Notes under the pieces: generated by a model | Told to the model about the DNA's origin: nothing | Databases searched by the model: none | What the model saw: only the letters and a program-made list of their open reading frames with translations | Shown here: positions 1 to 11,668 of the stretch, piece by piece | Layout: each line of letters starts with the position of its first letter | How positions within the stretch are numbered: position 1 is the first letter of the stretch | Origin: Arctopsyche grandis | Lineage: Eukaryota; Arthropoda; Insecta; Trichoptera; Hydropsychidae | Direction of reading: 5' to 3' | DNA length: 64,000 bases | Assembly: GCF_051622035.1 (NCBI RefSeq) | Contig: NC_135360.1 | Span: forward strand, 3,407,501 to 3,471,500 | Made by a program: the position numbers and the translations under genes

Positions 1-800
1 TTCATACAGGGGTTAAACCACACAAATGTGATATTTGTTCAAAATCATTCCTTTCAAAATTTTACCTCCGTGTACACATGCTTATTCATAGTGGGGTAAA
101 GCCATACAATTGTGACATTTGTTCAAAATCATTCCATTCAAAATTTTACCTCCGTAATCACGAGCTTGTTCATAGTGGGGTAAAGCCATATAAATGTGAC
201 ATTTGTTCAAAATCATTCCTTAGAAAGAATGAACTCGGGGTGCATATGAATATTCATACTGGGTTAATGCCAGACAAATGTGTCATCTGTTCAAAATCAT
301 TCCTTACAAAGTCTGGCCTTAGTAGACACATGGTTGTTCATAGTGGCGTAAAGCCATACAAATGTGACATTTGTCCAAAATCATACCTTAGAAAGAATGA
401 CCTCCATGTACACATGTTTATTCATAGTGGAGTAAAGCCATATAAATGTGATATTTGTTCAAAATCATTCCATTCGAAATTTTACCTACGTAATCACACG
501 CCTATTCATAGTGGGGTAAAGCCATACAAATGTGACATTTGTTCAAAATCATTCCGTAGAAAGAGTGATCTCAGCGTACATATGAATATTCACACTGGGT
601 TAAAGTCAAACAAATGTAACATCTGTTCAAAATCATTCCTTACAAAGTATGGCCTCCGTCAACACATGGTCATTCATAGTGGGGTAAAGCCATATAAATG
701 TGACGTTTGTTCAAAATCATTCTTTAGAAAGTTTGGACTCAGAGTACATATGAATATTCATACTAATATTAAGCTGGAACAGGGAGTATATCCAGTCTAA
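1..800 (+). CDS. ZAD-ZNF locus 1: 3' end of C2H2 zinc-finger gene (partial)
   Basis: The frame is open from the left edge of the window to a stop at 798-800, so the 5' part of the gene lies outside. Nine C2H2 fingers are visible, mostly of the pattern CDICSKSF-x5-L-x2-H-x3-H, joined by HSGVKPYKC or HTGLKxxKC linkers. Such tandem fingers bind DNA in the nucleus. No ZAD is visible here; membership in the ZAD family is inferred from the same finger style and orientation as the loci downstream. The protein ends in a finger-free tail of about 12 residues. The linkers use SGVKPY rather than the TGEKP consensus, and many finger pairs are similar enough to suggest internal tandem duplication. Confidence 0.85.
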   Translation, partial: HTGVKPHKCDICSKSFLSKFYLRVHMLIHSGVKPYNCDICSKSFHSKFYLRNHELVHSGVKPYKCDICSKSFLRKNELGVHMNIHTGLMPDKCVICSKSFLTKSGLSRHMVVHSGVKPYKCDICPKSYLRKNDLHVHMFIHSGVKPYKCDICSKSFHSKFYLRNHTPIHSGVKPYKCDICSKSFRRKSDLSVHMNIHTGLKSNKCNICSKSFLTKYGLRQHMVIHSGVKPYKCDVCSKSFFRKFGLRVHMNIHTNIKLEQGVYPV

Positions 801-962
801 TATGTTTCTTGGCTAATATGTTTCTAATATCAGGCTAACGGGATTCTATTGTTCACCACCCAGAGTAAGTGCTTAAACAAAGAATACGCTGGAGTTCTCA
901 CAGGACTGGGCGAGTTCATGCGTAAACAATGCACACGTCAGGGTAGACCTCTTATCGGATTA
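801..962. repeat. Interspersed repeat, copy 1
   Basis: This stretch just after the locus 1 stop matches 10340-10512 over most of its length (shared blocks such as TATCCAGTCTAATATG, ACGCTGGAGTTCT and CTGGGCGAGTTC). No coding potential or terminal repeats are recognised, so the family is unknown. It may be a piece of a longer element present at both places. Confidence 0.6.
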
Positions 963-991
963 TTATTATATATAATATACCTATTGTATAT

Positions 992-1078
992 TTTATTACT
1001 TTATAATAAATTTGTGTTGTTTTATTACTTTATAATAAATTTGTGTTGTTTTATTACTTTATAATAAATTTGTGTTGT
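992..1078. repeat. 29-bp tandem repeat, 3 copies
   Basis: Three perfect consecutive copies of a 29-bp AT-rich unit that begins TTTATTACTTTATAATAAAT. It is a simple minisatellite with no evident function. Confidence 0.9.
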
Positions 1079-1091
1079 TTTAATTTTGTGT

Positions 1092-1720
1092 TTATTCATT
1101 TATTACAATAATTATATTGTATTTACTAAAATACCTTTCAGCATCCACACTATTAACGGGACACCAAATAGATTTTAGAGCGGCACAACCAAACTCTTCA
1201 TATTTAATTTTTGTTGCCATCAATAATAGCAATATATCCGGCATAGATTCACTTTTTATATTCTCTATTAATTGTATAAAAAATGCTAATATCCTTCCAA
1301 ACATTGAGCCTCTGTTAATACATTAAACAATGGCAGGTTTCTAAAAAACAAAACTGTTTCTTTAACATTATTAGATTTTGTACCTGCCACAGATGGATTG
1401 AATAGTGTACTCAATGTTCGGAGGAATAGATTTGTCTCATTTAGTCTTGAGTGCGAGTCTAGTTTTAAGACGCTTTTTTGAGCAGCCTTTTGGATACACA
1501 GCTCCAACTTCTTTTATTTACAGTAGTAGACAAAAGCAGTTGCATGGTTTCGACAGGAAAAACACCGTCTATGGTAAACTGCAAGCTCTGTTTTATCCCC
1601 TCATTTTCTTCACATAATAAATGGGCAAAGGGATAGGAAGACCTTTCTAAATCGTCTATTAATTTTATAAATTTTATGCAAATTTCACTTTTGTTTGTTA
1701 TTTTAGCATATATTCGCATG
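1092..1720 (-). pseudogene. hAT transposase C-terminal remnant
   Basis: Three short minus-strand reading frames in sequence carry pieces of one hAT-type transposase. The most telling is the motif SVDAERYFSKYN preceded by a tryptophan (residues near 1150-1170), which matches the C-terminal dimerisation region of hAT transposases. Upstream frames (1286-1507 and 1465-1719) look like the middle of the same protein. Several frame changes separate the pieces, so it is dead. I did not identify terminal inverted repeats. Confidence 0.7.
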
Positions 1721-2123
1721 TTTTACAAATTTAGCATCTATTCCGAATTTTAGCATCAATTAAGTATTAATAGGAAAGTGACCAAAATACGGGTCTCTAG
1801 TTATATATAAACATAGCGGAAGATAATTTATTGGTGCGCGTGCGTATTAATAGTAAAAAAGTCGAGCGCTCATTAAACGCTCGACGAAATGATGAATGAA
1901 TACGTGTGTCTTCGTGAATGTGTGTATGTGTGTAAGCTCTCGCGTATCTGACGCTGATGCCACCCGATCCAACTCAGGCCCTCAATATCAAGAGCACATA
2001 TCAGAAGCTCAGGTCCCCGCGTCTCCTCGATATTAAGTTAGTGTTGCGAAGGGGTGGGTGGAGGATCCAAGTAAAAGGCCAAAGTCATGTCACAGCATTT
2101 ATTGGTGATTAAGAAGATACACG
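1721..2123. other. Intergenic, no gene seen
   Basis: AT-rich spacer. The only structure noticed is a short inverted repeat (GTCGAGCG / CGCTCGAC, 1860-1885). No reading frame of interest. Confidence 0.5.
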
Positions 2124-2881
2124 TGTAGGAATCTCGTCGTCGTCATCGTCATCGAAACCTTCGAGAATATTCCGCAACAACAAAATACATCGAGCGGAAC
2201 AGCATCAAGCATTCCAGAAAATTCGACGCCTCGACGAAAACAAAATTCCTCTCGTACGCGTCAATAACCACTTCCATCAAGCATTCCAGAAAATTCGACG
2301 CCTCGACGAAAACAAAATTCCTCTCGTACGCGTCAATAACCACTTCCACCAAGCATTCCAAAAACACTATAAAAGGAGGTACAACCCAAACAACGCCAGT
2401 CGACCCACAGCAGCAAGCGTCGACATACAGCAGCAGACTAGTCAACATACAGCTCCTGACCAGCCACCACTACACTACGCGGACTTGGAAGATCAACCAG
2501 CCGGACGAGCCAGCAACACACTGCCGTATCCAGAGACCTTCCGTACATAGCTGAATGCTGAGCCAGCGACACTCTACCATATCCAGAGACCGCTGAACGA
2601 CATACTTTTGCCCACAAATACCATACCTTTGTACAACCATAGGCAAACAATAAAACTTTATAAAACTAGCACAACAGTGTTTCGTTAGGCCGGGATACGG
2701 TCAACACACATGTAACCCGCCTACATTGGTACTACTCCGACGTGATCTACGCAACCTTCTGATCATTCAACAGCGCTGTCAACACATCGCTACCCCGCCT
2801 ACATTGGTGACCCCATCTTTGAACCACACAACAGTGTTTCGTTAGGCCGGGATACGGTCAACACATCGTACCCCGCCTACA
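2124..2881 (+). repeat. 5' LTR
   Basis: Left LTR of the element, bounded by TG...CA. Inside are two copies of an approximately 70-bp direct repeat and, near 2370, TATAAAAGGAGG, a plausible TATA box. The last 60 bp (GTTTCGTTAGGCCGGGATAC block) recur in all LTR fossils of this window. Confidence 0.85.
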
Positions 2882-3157
2882 TTGGTGACCCCGACGTGAT
2901 CTACGCAGCCTTCACAGCAGCCCACAGCGCTGTCAACACACATCGCTACCCCGCCTACACTGGTGACCCCCGACGTGATCTACGCAACCTTCTGATCATT
3001 CAACAGCGCTGTCAACACACATCGCTACCCCGCCTACATTGGTGACCCCATCTTAGAACTACGCAGCCTTCATAGCAGTCAACAGCGCAGTCAACACGGC
3101 AGCCCACAGTGCAGCCTCCACAACAACCAACAGCCGCCACGACAGCAGTCAACAGCG

Positions 3158-3270
3158 CAGCCTACATAGCAGCCCACATCGCAGCCTACATAGCAGCCCA
3201 CATCGCAGCCTACATAGCAGCCCACATCGCAGCCTACATAGCAGCCCACAGCGCAGCCTACAAAGCAGCC
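3158..3270. repeat. 24-bp tandem repeat inside LTR element
   Basis: About four and a half copies of a 24-bp unit beginning CAGCCTACATAGCAGCCCAC. Eight codons long, it produces Ala/His/Tyr- and Cys/Gly-rich decoy frames on both strands. Confidence 0.9.
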
Positions 3271-3951
3271 AACAAACGCCACGACAAGGCAACAGCCAGA
3301 AGCCTTCACGCAACCGCAAGCTTCGAGCAACCACAAGCTTCACGCAACCGCAAGCTTCATGCAACCGCAGACTTCACGCAACCGCAGCCTACAACGCAGT
3401 CTACAACGCAACCCTCAACGCAGACTTCAAACGCAGTCCGCTACATGTCCCCACAACTAGTGACCATGTCAAACAACTCCGCAGCTTTCGCCACAACAAA
3501 ACGCAACCCGGAGACAACAACCAAATGGATCCACTACTGTTGATCCGCCAGCACCGCTCATCACACCTTCGATGATTCATCACCTCGATGAGCCCATGCA
3601 GGACGCCGCAGCCTGCACAACAGCACCGTCCAGACCGTCACAAACCTTCACTACCATTGTAACGACCGCAACAGTAACATGGTGTGAAAGTACATATGGA
3701 CCAGCTACCAACACAACCCGCTGTTGAGTCAACCCACTCCAGCACAACCGGCGAAACAAATCGCCACTGAGCCAACTAGCTCCAACACAACACAGCCGCT
3801 GTCGAGACAACTAACTCCAGCACAATCAGCACAACGCCTGCACAACAACATCGTCCAGACCACCAACCTTCACTATCAACGTAGCCTAGACAGAATAAGC
3901 AACATGGTAGAAAATAACAACTTGGACCGGCATGCAACACAACCCGCTGTT

Positions 3952-4390
3952 GAGACAACTAACTCCAGCACAACCAACGAAGACTAGCACTCAACGCACT
4001 TCGTCAACCAACGTTCTTCACGCAAGATCCGCTGTCGAGACAACTAACTCCAGCACAACCAACGAAGACCAGCACTCAACGCACTTCGTCAACCAACGTT
4101 CTTCACGCAAGACCCGCTGCCGAGACAACTAACTCCAGCACAACCAACGAAGACCAGCACTCAACGCACTTCGTCAACCAACGTTCTTCACGCAAGATCC
4201 GCTGTCGAGACAACTAACTCCAGCACAACCAACGAAGACCAGCACTCAACGCACTTCGTCAACCAACGTTCTTCACGCAAGATCCGCTGTCGAGACAACT
4301 AACTCCAGCACAACCAACGAAGACCAGCACTCAACGCACTTCGTCAACCAACGTTATTCACGCAAGACCCGCTGCCGAGACAACTAACTT
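3952..4390. repeat. 85-bp tandem repeat inside LTR element
   Basis: Five copies of an 85-bp unit starting GAGACAACTAACTCCAGCAC, with unit starts at 3952, 4037, 4122, 4207, 4292 and a final partial start at 4377. The copies are nearly identical, which points to recent unequal exchange or template switching during reverse transcription. Confidence 0.9.
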
Positions 4391-4676
4391 CAGCACCACC
4401 AGCAAAACAGTCACGCGAATGACTCCACGCAGAACACAGCAGCCTGCACAACAGCACCATCCAAGCCATCACAAACCTTCACTACCAACGCAGCTCGCCC
4501 AAAATAAGCAACCTGGTAGAGAACAAGACTTGGACCGGCATGCAACACAAGACCCGCTGTCGAGACAACTTTCTCCAGCACAACCGGACAAACAACGACG
4601 CCATCGAGTCAATAGACTCCAACACATCAAGATTCCCACAAAATCACACACATCGCTAACACTCACCGGAGAGCCA

Positions 4677-5434
4677 TGTAGGAATCTCGTCGTCGTCATC
4701 GTCATCGAAACCTTCGAGAATATTCCGCAACAACAAAATACATCGAGCGGAACAGCATCAAGCATTCCAGAAAATTCGACGCCTCGACGAAAACAAAATT
4801 CCTCTCGTACACGTCAATAACCACTTCCATCAAGCATTCCAGAAAATTCGACGCCTCGACGAAAACAAAATTCCTCTCGTACGCGTCAATAACCACTTCC
4901 ACCAAGCATTCCAAAAACACTATAAAAGGAGGTACAACCCAAACAACGCCAGTCGACCCACAGCAGCAAGCGTCGACATACAGCAGCAGACTAGTCAACA
5001 TACAGCTCCTGACCAGCCACCACTACACTACGCGGACTTGGAAGATCAACCAGCCGGACGAGCCAGCAACACACTGCCGTATCCAGAGACCTTCCGTACA
5101 TAGCTGAATGCTGAGCCAGCGACACTCTACCATATCCAGAGACCGCTGAACGACATACTTTTGCCCACAAATACCATACCTTTGTACAACCATAGGCAAA
5201 CAATAAAACTTTATAAAACTAGCACAACAGTGTTTCGTTAGGCCGGGATACGGTCAACACACATGTAACCCGCCTACATTGGTACTACTCCGACGTGATC
5301 TACGCAACCTTCTGATCATTCAACAGCGCTGTCAACACATCGCTACCCCGCCTACATTGGTGACCCCATCTTTGAACCACACAACAGTGTTTCGTTAGGC
5401 CGGGATACGGTCAACACATCGTACCCCGCCTACA
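4677..5434 (+). repeat. 3' LTR
   Basis: Right LTR of the element, same length as the left copy and almost identical in sequence, followed by the target duplication CACG. Confidence 0.85.
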
Positions 5435-5712
5435 CACGCACTGGCAGTGCTCCGTCCAGAATGTCTTGATATCGCCAAGTTCCGCCTTATAAGGGGCAGG
5501 TCTCTCAGGGCATCTTCGACGTCCGATTTGTTTACCTATTGTTATGGTCACGTACTAGATGTGCCACGGAAGTGTCCCACGCTACCGCTGTCGGTTCTGA
5601 GAACTCTACCGGAATGAGACCGCTACCCCCGCTAAGTGCATTCGGGGGAGATAATCCTCGAAACCAATTATAACGGTCACACAGTTTCTGAGATGCTACT
5701 CGGCCTAATCCG

Positions 5713-5844
5713 AGTGTACGTAACATTAGTATGACCACTAAGTCATACTAACGAAAAATCGCGTGCCAAATATTCCGTATTCGCGATTTTCATCGCAAAA
5801 ATTGTTTTTTGGGCGATCACAATGTGCGTAATAATCTAATTACC
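5713..5844. mobile_element. MITE of the GGTTCGGTGATTACT family, truncated copy
   Basis: Shares its right half (CATACTAACGAAAA, then the CCAAATATTCCGTATTCGCG block, ending in CTAATTACC) with copies at 9728-9901, 16495-16698 and 61246-61449. The left terminal part is missing here. Confidence 0.6.
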
Positions 5845-5964
5845 GTCCACCACAAACCCACATACATCCCGTCCGTTTTTATATATACATATACATATAT
5901 ATTATTATGGCCACTGTCGACTCTCCATTCTCAAGACGTTTGAGCTTCTGGTGCCGAAATAACG

Positions 5965-8314
5965 ATGGAGTGTAGACTTTGTCTATATTCTGCCCCACCG
6001 GAGGCTTTTGTCTCCATCCATGGCGATCCTCATCCACGGTATTTGGTGCAGCGCATTTGGACCGGCTGTCGGCTGAGGGTCAGTTATACTAACTCATTGC
6101 TTTGCTAACTCGTTAGTCCTCACAATTGTCACTCCCTTTCTCATTTGCAGGTTAGAAAAGATGACAAGCTGCCAAATATGATATGCCTTTCGTGTGTCAA
6201 CAATCTGGAATTGCTCGACACATTTCGAAATACTTGTCTTCGGAGTGATGAAAGATCGAGGATAAGATCAGACGAGTCTTTGAAAGTCAAGCCAGAGGAA
6301 GCTTTGCTGGACGATTTAATATGGGATGATGAGTCTAATTTGCCACTAAACTTAACTTCTAATTTACCAGACAACGGCGAGGTATGTAAATGGGATTCGT
6401 GTGCCTTAGAACAATTCCAAGCAAAACATTAAATTAAATTAAAAAAAATCACATTCACAAAATTCACAATTAAAATTGTATAGCGGTTGTTTTATTTTGT
6501 AGATAAATGGCGGGAAAATTACTTCAGCTGATGAAATGGTAGATACCATTGACAATGCAGCGGATACATTACCATTACGAAAAACCCTAGATAAGATATG
6601 TTCTATAAATTCTGAATTGGATCTTAAAACTAATTTCCAAGACAGTCTTGTGACACGGACAACATCTCACGCTCGAAAAAGGCTGCTTAATTGTAACATT
6701 TGTTCCAAGTCGTTCAACAGGAAACAATACCTCAATGCACACATGCATATTCATACTGGGGTTAAGCTACACAAATGCAATATTTGTTCAAAACCATTTT
6801 CTCACTCATCTAACCTCGGTGTACACATGCGTATTCATACCGGAGTAAAGCCTCACAAATGTGACGTTTGTTCGAAATCGTTTATTGAAAAATCTAACCT
6901 TATGAAACATATGAGATGGCATTCCGGAGAGAAACCGTTCAAGTGTGATATTTGTTTAAAATCATACATTACAAAATTTTCTCTCGGTGCGCATATGAGT
7001 ACTCATACTGGGACCATGCCACACAAATGTGACATTTGTTCAAAATCGTTCTCTTTTCAATCTTTACTTTCAAGGCATTTGAAGTCTCACACTGGGGACA
7101 AGCCTTATACGTGTGATATTTGTTTAAAATCGTTCATAACGAAATTTTCCCTCGCTATACACATGAGTATTCACACGGGGGTAAAGCCGCACAAATGTCA
7201 CGTTTGTTTAAAATCGTTCGCTCAAAAACACGTCCTCATGAGACATATGCGATGCCACTCGGGCGAAAAACTATTCAAATGTGATATTTGTTCGAAATCA
7301 TTCCTAGCAAAATATGACCTCGGTGTACACATGAGTATTCACACTGGAGTGAAGCCGCACGAATGTCTCGTCTGTCTAAAATCATTTCCTACGAAATGTT
7401 TACTTTCAAGGCATTTAAAAACACACGCTGAAGACAAGTCACATAAATGTGACATTTGTTTGAAATCATTCGCTCAAAACTATATCCTCGTGAGACATAT
7501 GAAATGCCACTCTAGAGAGAAAGTGTTCAGATGCGATCTTTGTTCAAAATCGTTCCGTAGTAAATTAGACCTTGCTCTACACACGAGTATTCATAGCGAA
7601 GTTAAGCCGCACAAATGTGACATTTGTTCGGAATCATTCATTGGAAAATCTAACCTCGGTATACATATGAGTAGTCATAGTGGGCTAAAGCCTCACAAAT
7701 GTGACATTTGCTTAAAATCATTCGCTTTTCAATACTTACTTACAAGACATTTGAACTCTCACGCCGGAGACAAGCCACATAAGTGTGATATTTGTTTAAA
7801 GTCATTCACTAGGAAATTTTGCCTCGTTACGCACACGCGTATTCACACCGGGGAAAGGCCACACAAATGTGACGTATGTTTGAAATCATTTACTGAAAGA
7901 TCTAACCTTATGAAACATATGAAGCGCCACTCTGGAGAAAAACCGTTCAAGTGTGATATTTGTTCAAAATCGTTCATTTCAAAATTTTCCTTGAGTGCAC
8001 ACATGAGTATTCATACGGGGGTAAAGCATCACAAATGTGGCCTGTGTTTAAAATCATTCGCCGTACGATCTTTACTTTCACGGCATTTGAAGTCTCATGC
8101 TGGGGACAAGCCATATAAATGTGATATTTGTTTAAAATCATTCGTTACAAAATTTTCTCTCGGTGTACACACGAGCATTCATACCGGCGTGAAGTCTCAC
8201 AAATGTGACATTTGTTTAAAATCATTCACTTTCAAATCTTTGCTTTTAAGGCATTTGAAATCTCACCCTGGAGATGAGCCATATACATGTGATATTCCCT
8301 CGGTGTACACATGA
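5965..8314 (+). CDS. ZAD-ZNF locus 2: ZAD domain plus 19 C2H2 fingers
   Basis: Three-exon model: 5965-6078, 6151-6381, 6503-8314, all with GT-AG phase-0 introns of 72 and 121 bp; 718 residues. Exon 1 gives MECRLCLYSAPPEAF with the first ZAD Cys pair; exon 2 gives ICLSCVNNLELL with the second pair, so the zinc-binding ZAD (a dimerisation domain near residues 1-75) is intact. A linker containing LPLRKTLDKICS precedes 19 complete C2H2 fingers. ZAD-ZNF proteins are nuclear DNA-binding factors; no specific target is known here. The array stops abruptly inside a would-be 20th finger (YTCDI followed by PSVYT and stop). More finger relics lie beyond, so the ancestral array was longer. An AATAAA lies at 9210-9215. 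The gene was found by its MEC start and the exon pattern shared with the paralogues. Confidence 0.88.
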
Positions 8315-9105
8315 GTATTCACACGGGTAAAGCCACACAAATTTAACGTTTGCTTAACCCTTTGCCCGCGGCAATAAATATAGCGAACAAGCCCTGTACC
8401 TTTTTAGCGAATTTGGCAATCGAGTTTTCGATCTTAAATACAGATTTTAATATTTACTCAAGTAACCAGATATGTTAATTAACACATAAAGTATTATTTT
8501 AAACAATAAAATACATAATTTATCTCGTAGTTTTGGATTAATTGTCAAATAATCATTCTTCATAATTTTATGAAGACGTGACGTCACATAAACGAGGTTT
8601 CAGTATGGTTCCACAAAAAACTAATTTTTGACTGGTATATATTCATTTTAAGCAAATTGAATAGATGGCATTCAACTCTCAGTAATATATTCAAACAATT
8701 TTGAGCCTTAAAACAGTCGAAATAGGCGCATATAAGCCTCGAAATCCCGTGCAAAGTTCAGAAATTCTATGGAAGACAGCCGCGCTACAGACTTGTCGCC
8801 CAAAGCTTCCATAGAAGACAGCCGCGGGCAAACGGCTAAAATCATTTATTGAAAGATGTACCCTTGTGAGACATATGCGATGCCACTCGGTAGAAAAACC
8901 GTTCAAATGTGATATTGTAAATCAAATATATATCAATTCACTGCAAAATATGACCTATGTAGGTGTACACATGAGTAGTCTTACTGGGTTAAAGCCACAC
9001 CAATGTGACATTTGTCTAAAATCATTCTCTACAAAATCTTTACTCTCCAGGCATTCAAACTCATACGTTGGAGACAAGCCATCCAATTTTTCTTTACAAA
9101 TATCA
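8315..9105 (+). pseudogene. Finger relics downstream of locus 2, split by a MITE
   Basis: Sequence 8300-8357 and 8837-9105 still resembles finger units (HMRCHSVEKPFKCDI, HQCDICLKSFSTKSLLSRH) but with broken frames. It is the lost 3' end of the locus 2 array, interrupted by the element at 8358-8835. Confidence 0.75.
8358..8835. mobile_element. TTAA-flanked MITE (piggyBac-like), copy A
   Basis: 478 bp with terminal inverted repeats CCCTTTGCCCGCGGC and GCCGCGGGCAAACGG. It is flanked by TTAA on the left (8354-8357) and CTAA, a one-base decayed TTAA, on the right (8836-8839). The second copy at 41721-42195 is its reverse complement and has intact TTAA on both sides. No transposase. TTAA target duplications are characteristic of piggyBac elements. 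It sits in finger-coding DNA: the target is the TTA AAA codon pair of the CLKSF motif. Confidence 0.85.
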
Positions 9106-9215
9106 CCTTGTGAAACATGCACTGTTGCACATCTCCGGTTTTACCCAGAGTTTCTGCGTTTTACCAACAGCCTTCAGACCCTGATTTATGAAAATTCTTC
9201 GGATTAATTAATAAA

Positions 9216-9720
9216 GTTTCCTACTACTAATTCAATCAAATACCTTTCAATTAGCTTCTTTTAGTATAAAATATTGAGCTTACAACGCACAATTTCCATA
9301 AAATAAAACTTTTGATACTTCGTCTCTTCAGATTGATTAAAATTTGGAATAATCTACCAAATGAATTATGTTTTGGGAAAGATAGTGAGCAACCTAAAAC
9401 TAGAGTCTCTAAGTAAATTGAAATTTTTTAATTTTTTAATAAAAGTCATGAATTCAAATTACATTATAAATAAAATCGATGAATTGCAAAATTTTTTATG
9501 TGTTCTGGCCAAAGCCAATGTTTTCTCCATCTCATACCCATTTTTTGATTTGTTTGTGTATGAAATTCATACACATATACTATGAATGTACTTACTTCTT
9601 ATTTATACCTATTTCATTACCAATAATTCAATAAATTGGGGTTACATGTCAGTTTTAGGTTTTTTTTTTATTTCCATTAATATTTCATATTTTTATTACT
9701 GATAATTTTATACTGTAACT
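9216..9720. other. Intergenic, no gene seen
   Basis: AT-rich sequence after the probable poly(A) signal of locus 2. The 74-residue frame at 9361 shows no domain or splice context and is not called. Confidence 0.5.
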
Positions 9721-9727
9721 TGGGAAC

Positions 9728-9901
9728 GGTTCGGTGATTTCTAGTCACAAAGTCACCAAAATCTCTATAACGGAATATCTGGCAGCCGAAAAGTCTAACG
9801 ATAACTAACGAGAACTTGAGTGCCAAATATTGCGTATTCGCGATGTTAATGGCAAAAATTGTCTTTGTGACCACCGCAATGTGACTAATAATCCAATTAC
9901 C
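9728..9901. mobile_element. MITE of the GGTTCGGTGATTACT family
   Basis: Begins GGTTCGGTGATTTCTAGTCAC and ends GTGACTAATAATCCAATTACC; the ends are imperfect inverted repeats. No coding capacity. Other copies are at 5713-5844, 16495-16698 and 61246-61449. Confidence 0.7.
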
Positions 9902-10339
9902 CTTGGGAACCTGAGAGAGAGTTTCACTGTCTATGTGGATTCGTGTTTCCAGTTTATGAAATTTAATGATTTTTTTTATTTTCATATTGATTATATTGAT
10001 ACAAGGTTTATACTGGATTTTTTTCGTGAAGAGTACATTTTTAAAGGGTCAAAAGAAAATAATGGAAGAAATATCGAACAGGAGTAAACTGCCACTTCTG
10101 GTTTAAGAATCTTAAACTCATGTAATAATCGAATCAATTAACTTATGTAATTTATTATGCTTATTACATGTAAAAAAATTCCAGTCCAATCCGTTGAGAG
10201 ATTTACGAGATAATTGAATCCAAAAACTTTCAAAAAGAGGACACTTATAAGGAGAGGTAACTTAAAAATTAAAAAAAAAAATTGCGTTTTGTCATTTCAG
10301 TACTATAGACAAATAGTAACATACCGTAACGTGGGTATA

Positions 10340-10512
10340 TAAGAGTGAATATCCAGTCTAATATGATTCGTGGGTGAAAAATAGAGACCCCGAATTAGGA
10401 TAACGGGAATCAGTAAGTGCCCGAACAAAAACTACGCTGGAGTTCTTACAGACCTGGGCGAGTTCGTGCGTAAACAATTAATTCGCGAGGGTAGATCTTT
10501 ACGTGCCTAGAC
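10340..10512. repeat. Interspersed repeat, copy 2
   Basis: Matches 801-962. Family unknown. Confidence 0.6.
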
Positions 10513-10641
10513 AACCTAGGATCGGGGGAGCTGTGCTGTGCAACTTGTTCTTTATAAGCAGGTATATCCGTGACCACTGTTCGAAAGCATATATGCTAAC
10601 CACTAGTCCACGCTGCTGGTTAAATATAAATACAAAACTAT

Positions 10642-11374
10642 CAGGGGTGTCATTTGGGGGGGGAGGGGGGCAGCCGCCCCCTAGATTTGAACGAGACTAC
10701 ACATTGTTTAATATATTATTATGAATTTGAATTAAAATACAAAACCATCAAAAATAGAATATTGAATTTCTTTAGAACACCGTCAGGTATAAACAAGTCC
10801 ATTTTTTCCAGAAAAAATGTTAACTCCCAAATATATATTTTTTTGGGTTCGGTGATTACTAGTCAAATGAGAACCGGTAACAGGATAACCAGTCGCTCTA
10901 GATCGTTCAAACGTCGTCACCCGTCACACTAAAACTGGTTGCAAGAAAACTGATCACACCCGAAAATTGGTCACCAGAAAACTGGCCACACCCAAAAATT
11001 AAAAATTGGTCACATTTTTGGGTGTAGCCAGTTTTTTCGTGACCAATTTTTGGGTGTGACCAGTTTTCTCGTGACCAATTTTTGGGTGTGACCGATCTAG
11101 AGCGACCGGTTATCCTGTTACCGGTTCACATATTACTAATAGTCCGTTCACCATTTTGTCTTAATTTGAAAGATATTTGCAAAACTCGTTTATCCTTTCA
11201 AATTATTATTTTACTGATAAAAATATATAAATAAAATGATTAAAAGAAAATAGTTAAAATTCATATACACTCATTTTTTAAATTTAATACACCCCTCCCC
11301 CCTAGAAAGTCATTCTTTACTCGACAAAAATTTTGTCCCCCCCCCCCCTGGGAAAAGCTGAAATTACGCCGCTG
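10642..11374. mobile_element. Possible hAT-like MITE with G/C-run ends
   Basis: The ends CAGGGGTGTCATTT and AAATTACGCCGCTG are imperfect inverted repeats of the CAGNG type common in hAT elements, each next to a long G or C run. The flanking 8-mers agree only partly, so the boundaries are tentative. A second fold-back element sits inside. Confidence 0.5.
10846..11152. mobile_element. Fold-back element with long inverted arms
   Basis: Starts GGTTCGGTGATTACTAGTCA and ends TAATAGTCCGTTCACC. Between are long inverted arms (GAACCGGTAACAGGATAACC against GGTTATCCTGTTACCGGTTC) and repeated TTTTTGGGTGTGACCAG units on both strands. The right half recurs at 16361-16483. It shares its termini with the GGTTCGGTGATTACT MITE family, so it is probably a longer relative. 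Confidence 0.75.
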
Positions 11375-11515
11375 ACACTTATATATTAATATATGCATAA
11401 GCTAAAAACTAATACATTTTATTGTTTAGTTAATGCGATGATATTGTAAGCCACCAATGGTTAATTACCGACAACTGTAATCCATTTAAAAAAAAAATTT
11501 CAGGAACTACCCAAT

Positions 11516-11665
11516 GGCTACGTCCACACTACCGATATCTACACCCGATATTCTCGAATTTTCCATATCCAGTTCCCATATTGCAACCTGTGGTTGCTAT
11601 TTAAGAACTGGTTATGGAAAAATTCGCAAATATCGGGTGTAGATATCGGTAGTGTAGACATAGCC
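11516..11665. mobile_element. Palindromic MITE 1 of a tandem pair
   Basis: Near-perfect palindrome: GGCTACGTCCACACTACCG at the left end pairs with CGGTAGTGTAGACATAGCC at the right. Flanked by AAT on both sides. A 3-bp target fits PIF/Harbinger-type elements. Confidence 0.75.
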
Positions 11666-11668
11666 AAT

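Larger units (their letters stand above)
2124..5434 (+). mobile_element. Non-autonomous LTR retrotransposon with paired LTRs
   Basis: Two LTRs of 758 bp (2124-2881 and 4677-5434) begin TGTAGG and end CCTACA, are almost identical, and are flanked by the 4-bp direct repeat CACG (2120-2123 and 5435-5438). Directly after the 5' LTR lies TTGGTGACCCCGACGTG, a likely primer binding site. The internal 1.8 kb holds no recognisable gag, protease or polymerase; it is built of tandem repeats. The element therefore looks whole at its ends but coding-empty (LARD/TRIM-like), and must have moved with enzymes made elsewhere. The high LTR identity implies a recent insertion. The superfamily is not settled; the target duplication and primer site fit Gypsy/BEL-type elements. 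Confidence 0.85.

Noticed and set aside
3091-3543. Overlapping Cys/Gly and Ala/His/Tyr repeat proteins.
   Set aside because: Products of a 24-bp tandem repeat (a multiple of three) inside a non-coding LTR element.
2149-5203. Duplicate minus-strand frames in both LTRs (such as 2149-2448 and 4702-5001).
   Set aside because: They are identical only because the LTRs are identical, run against the element, and show no domain.
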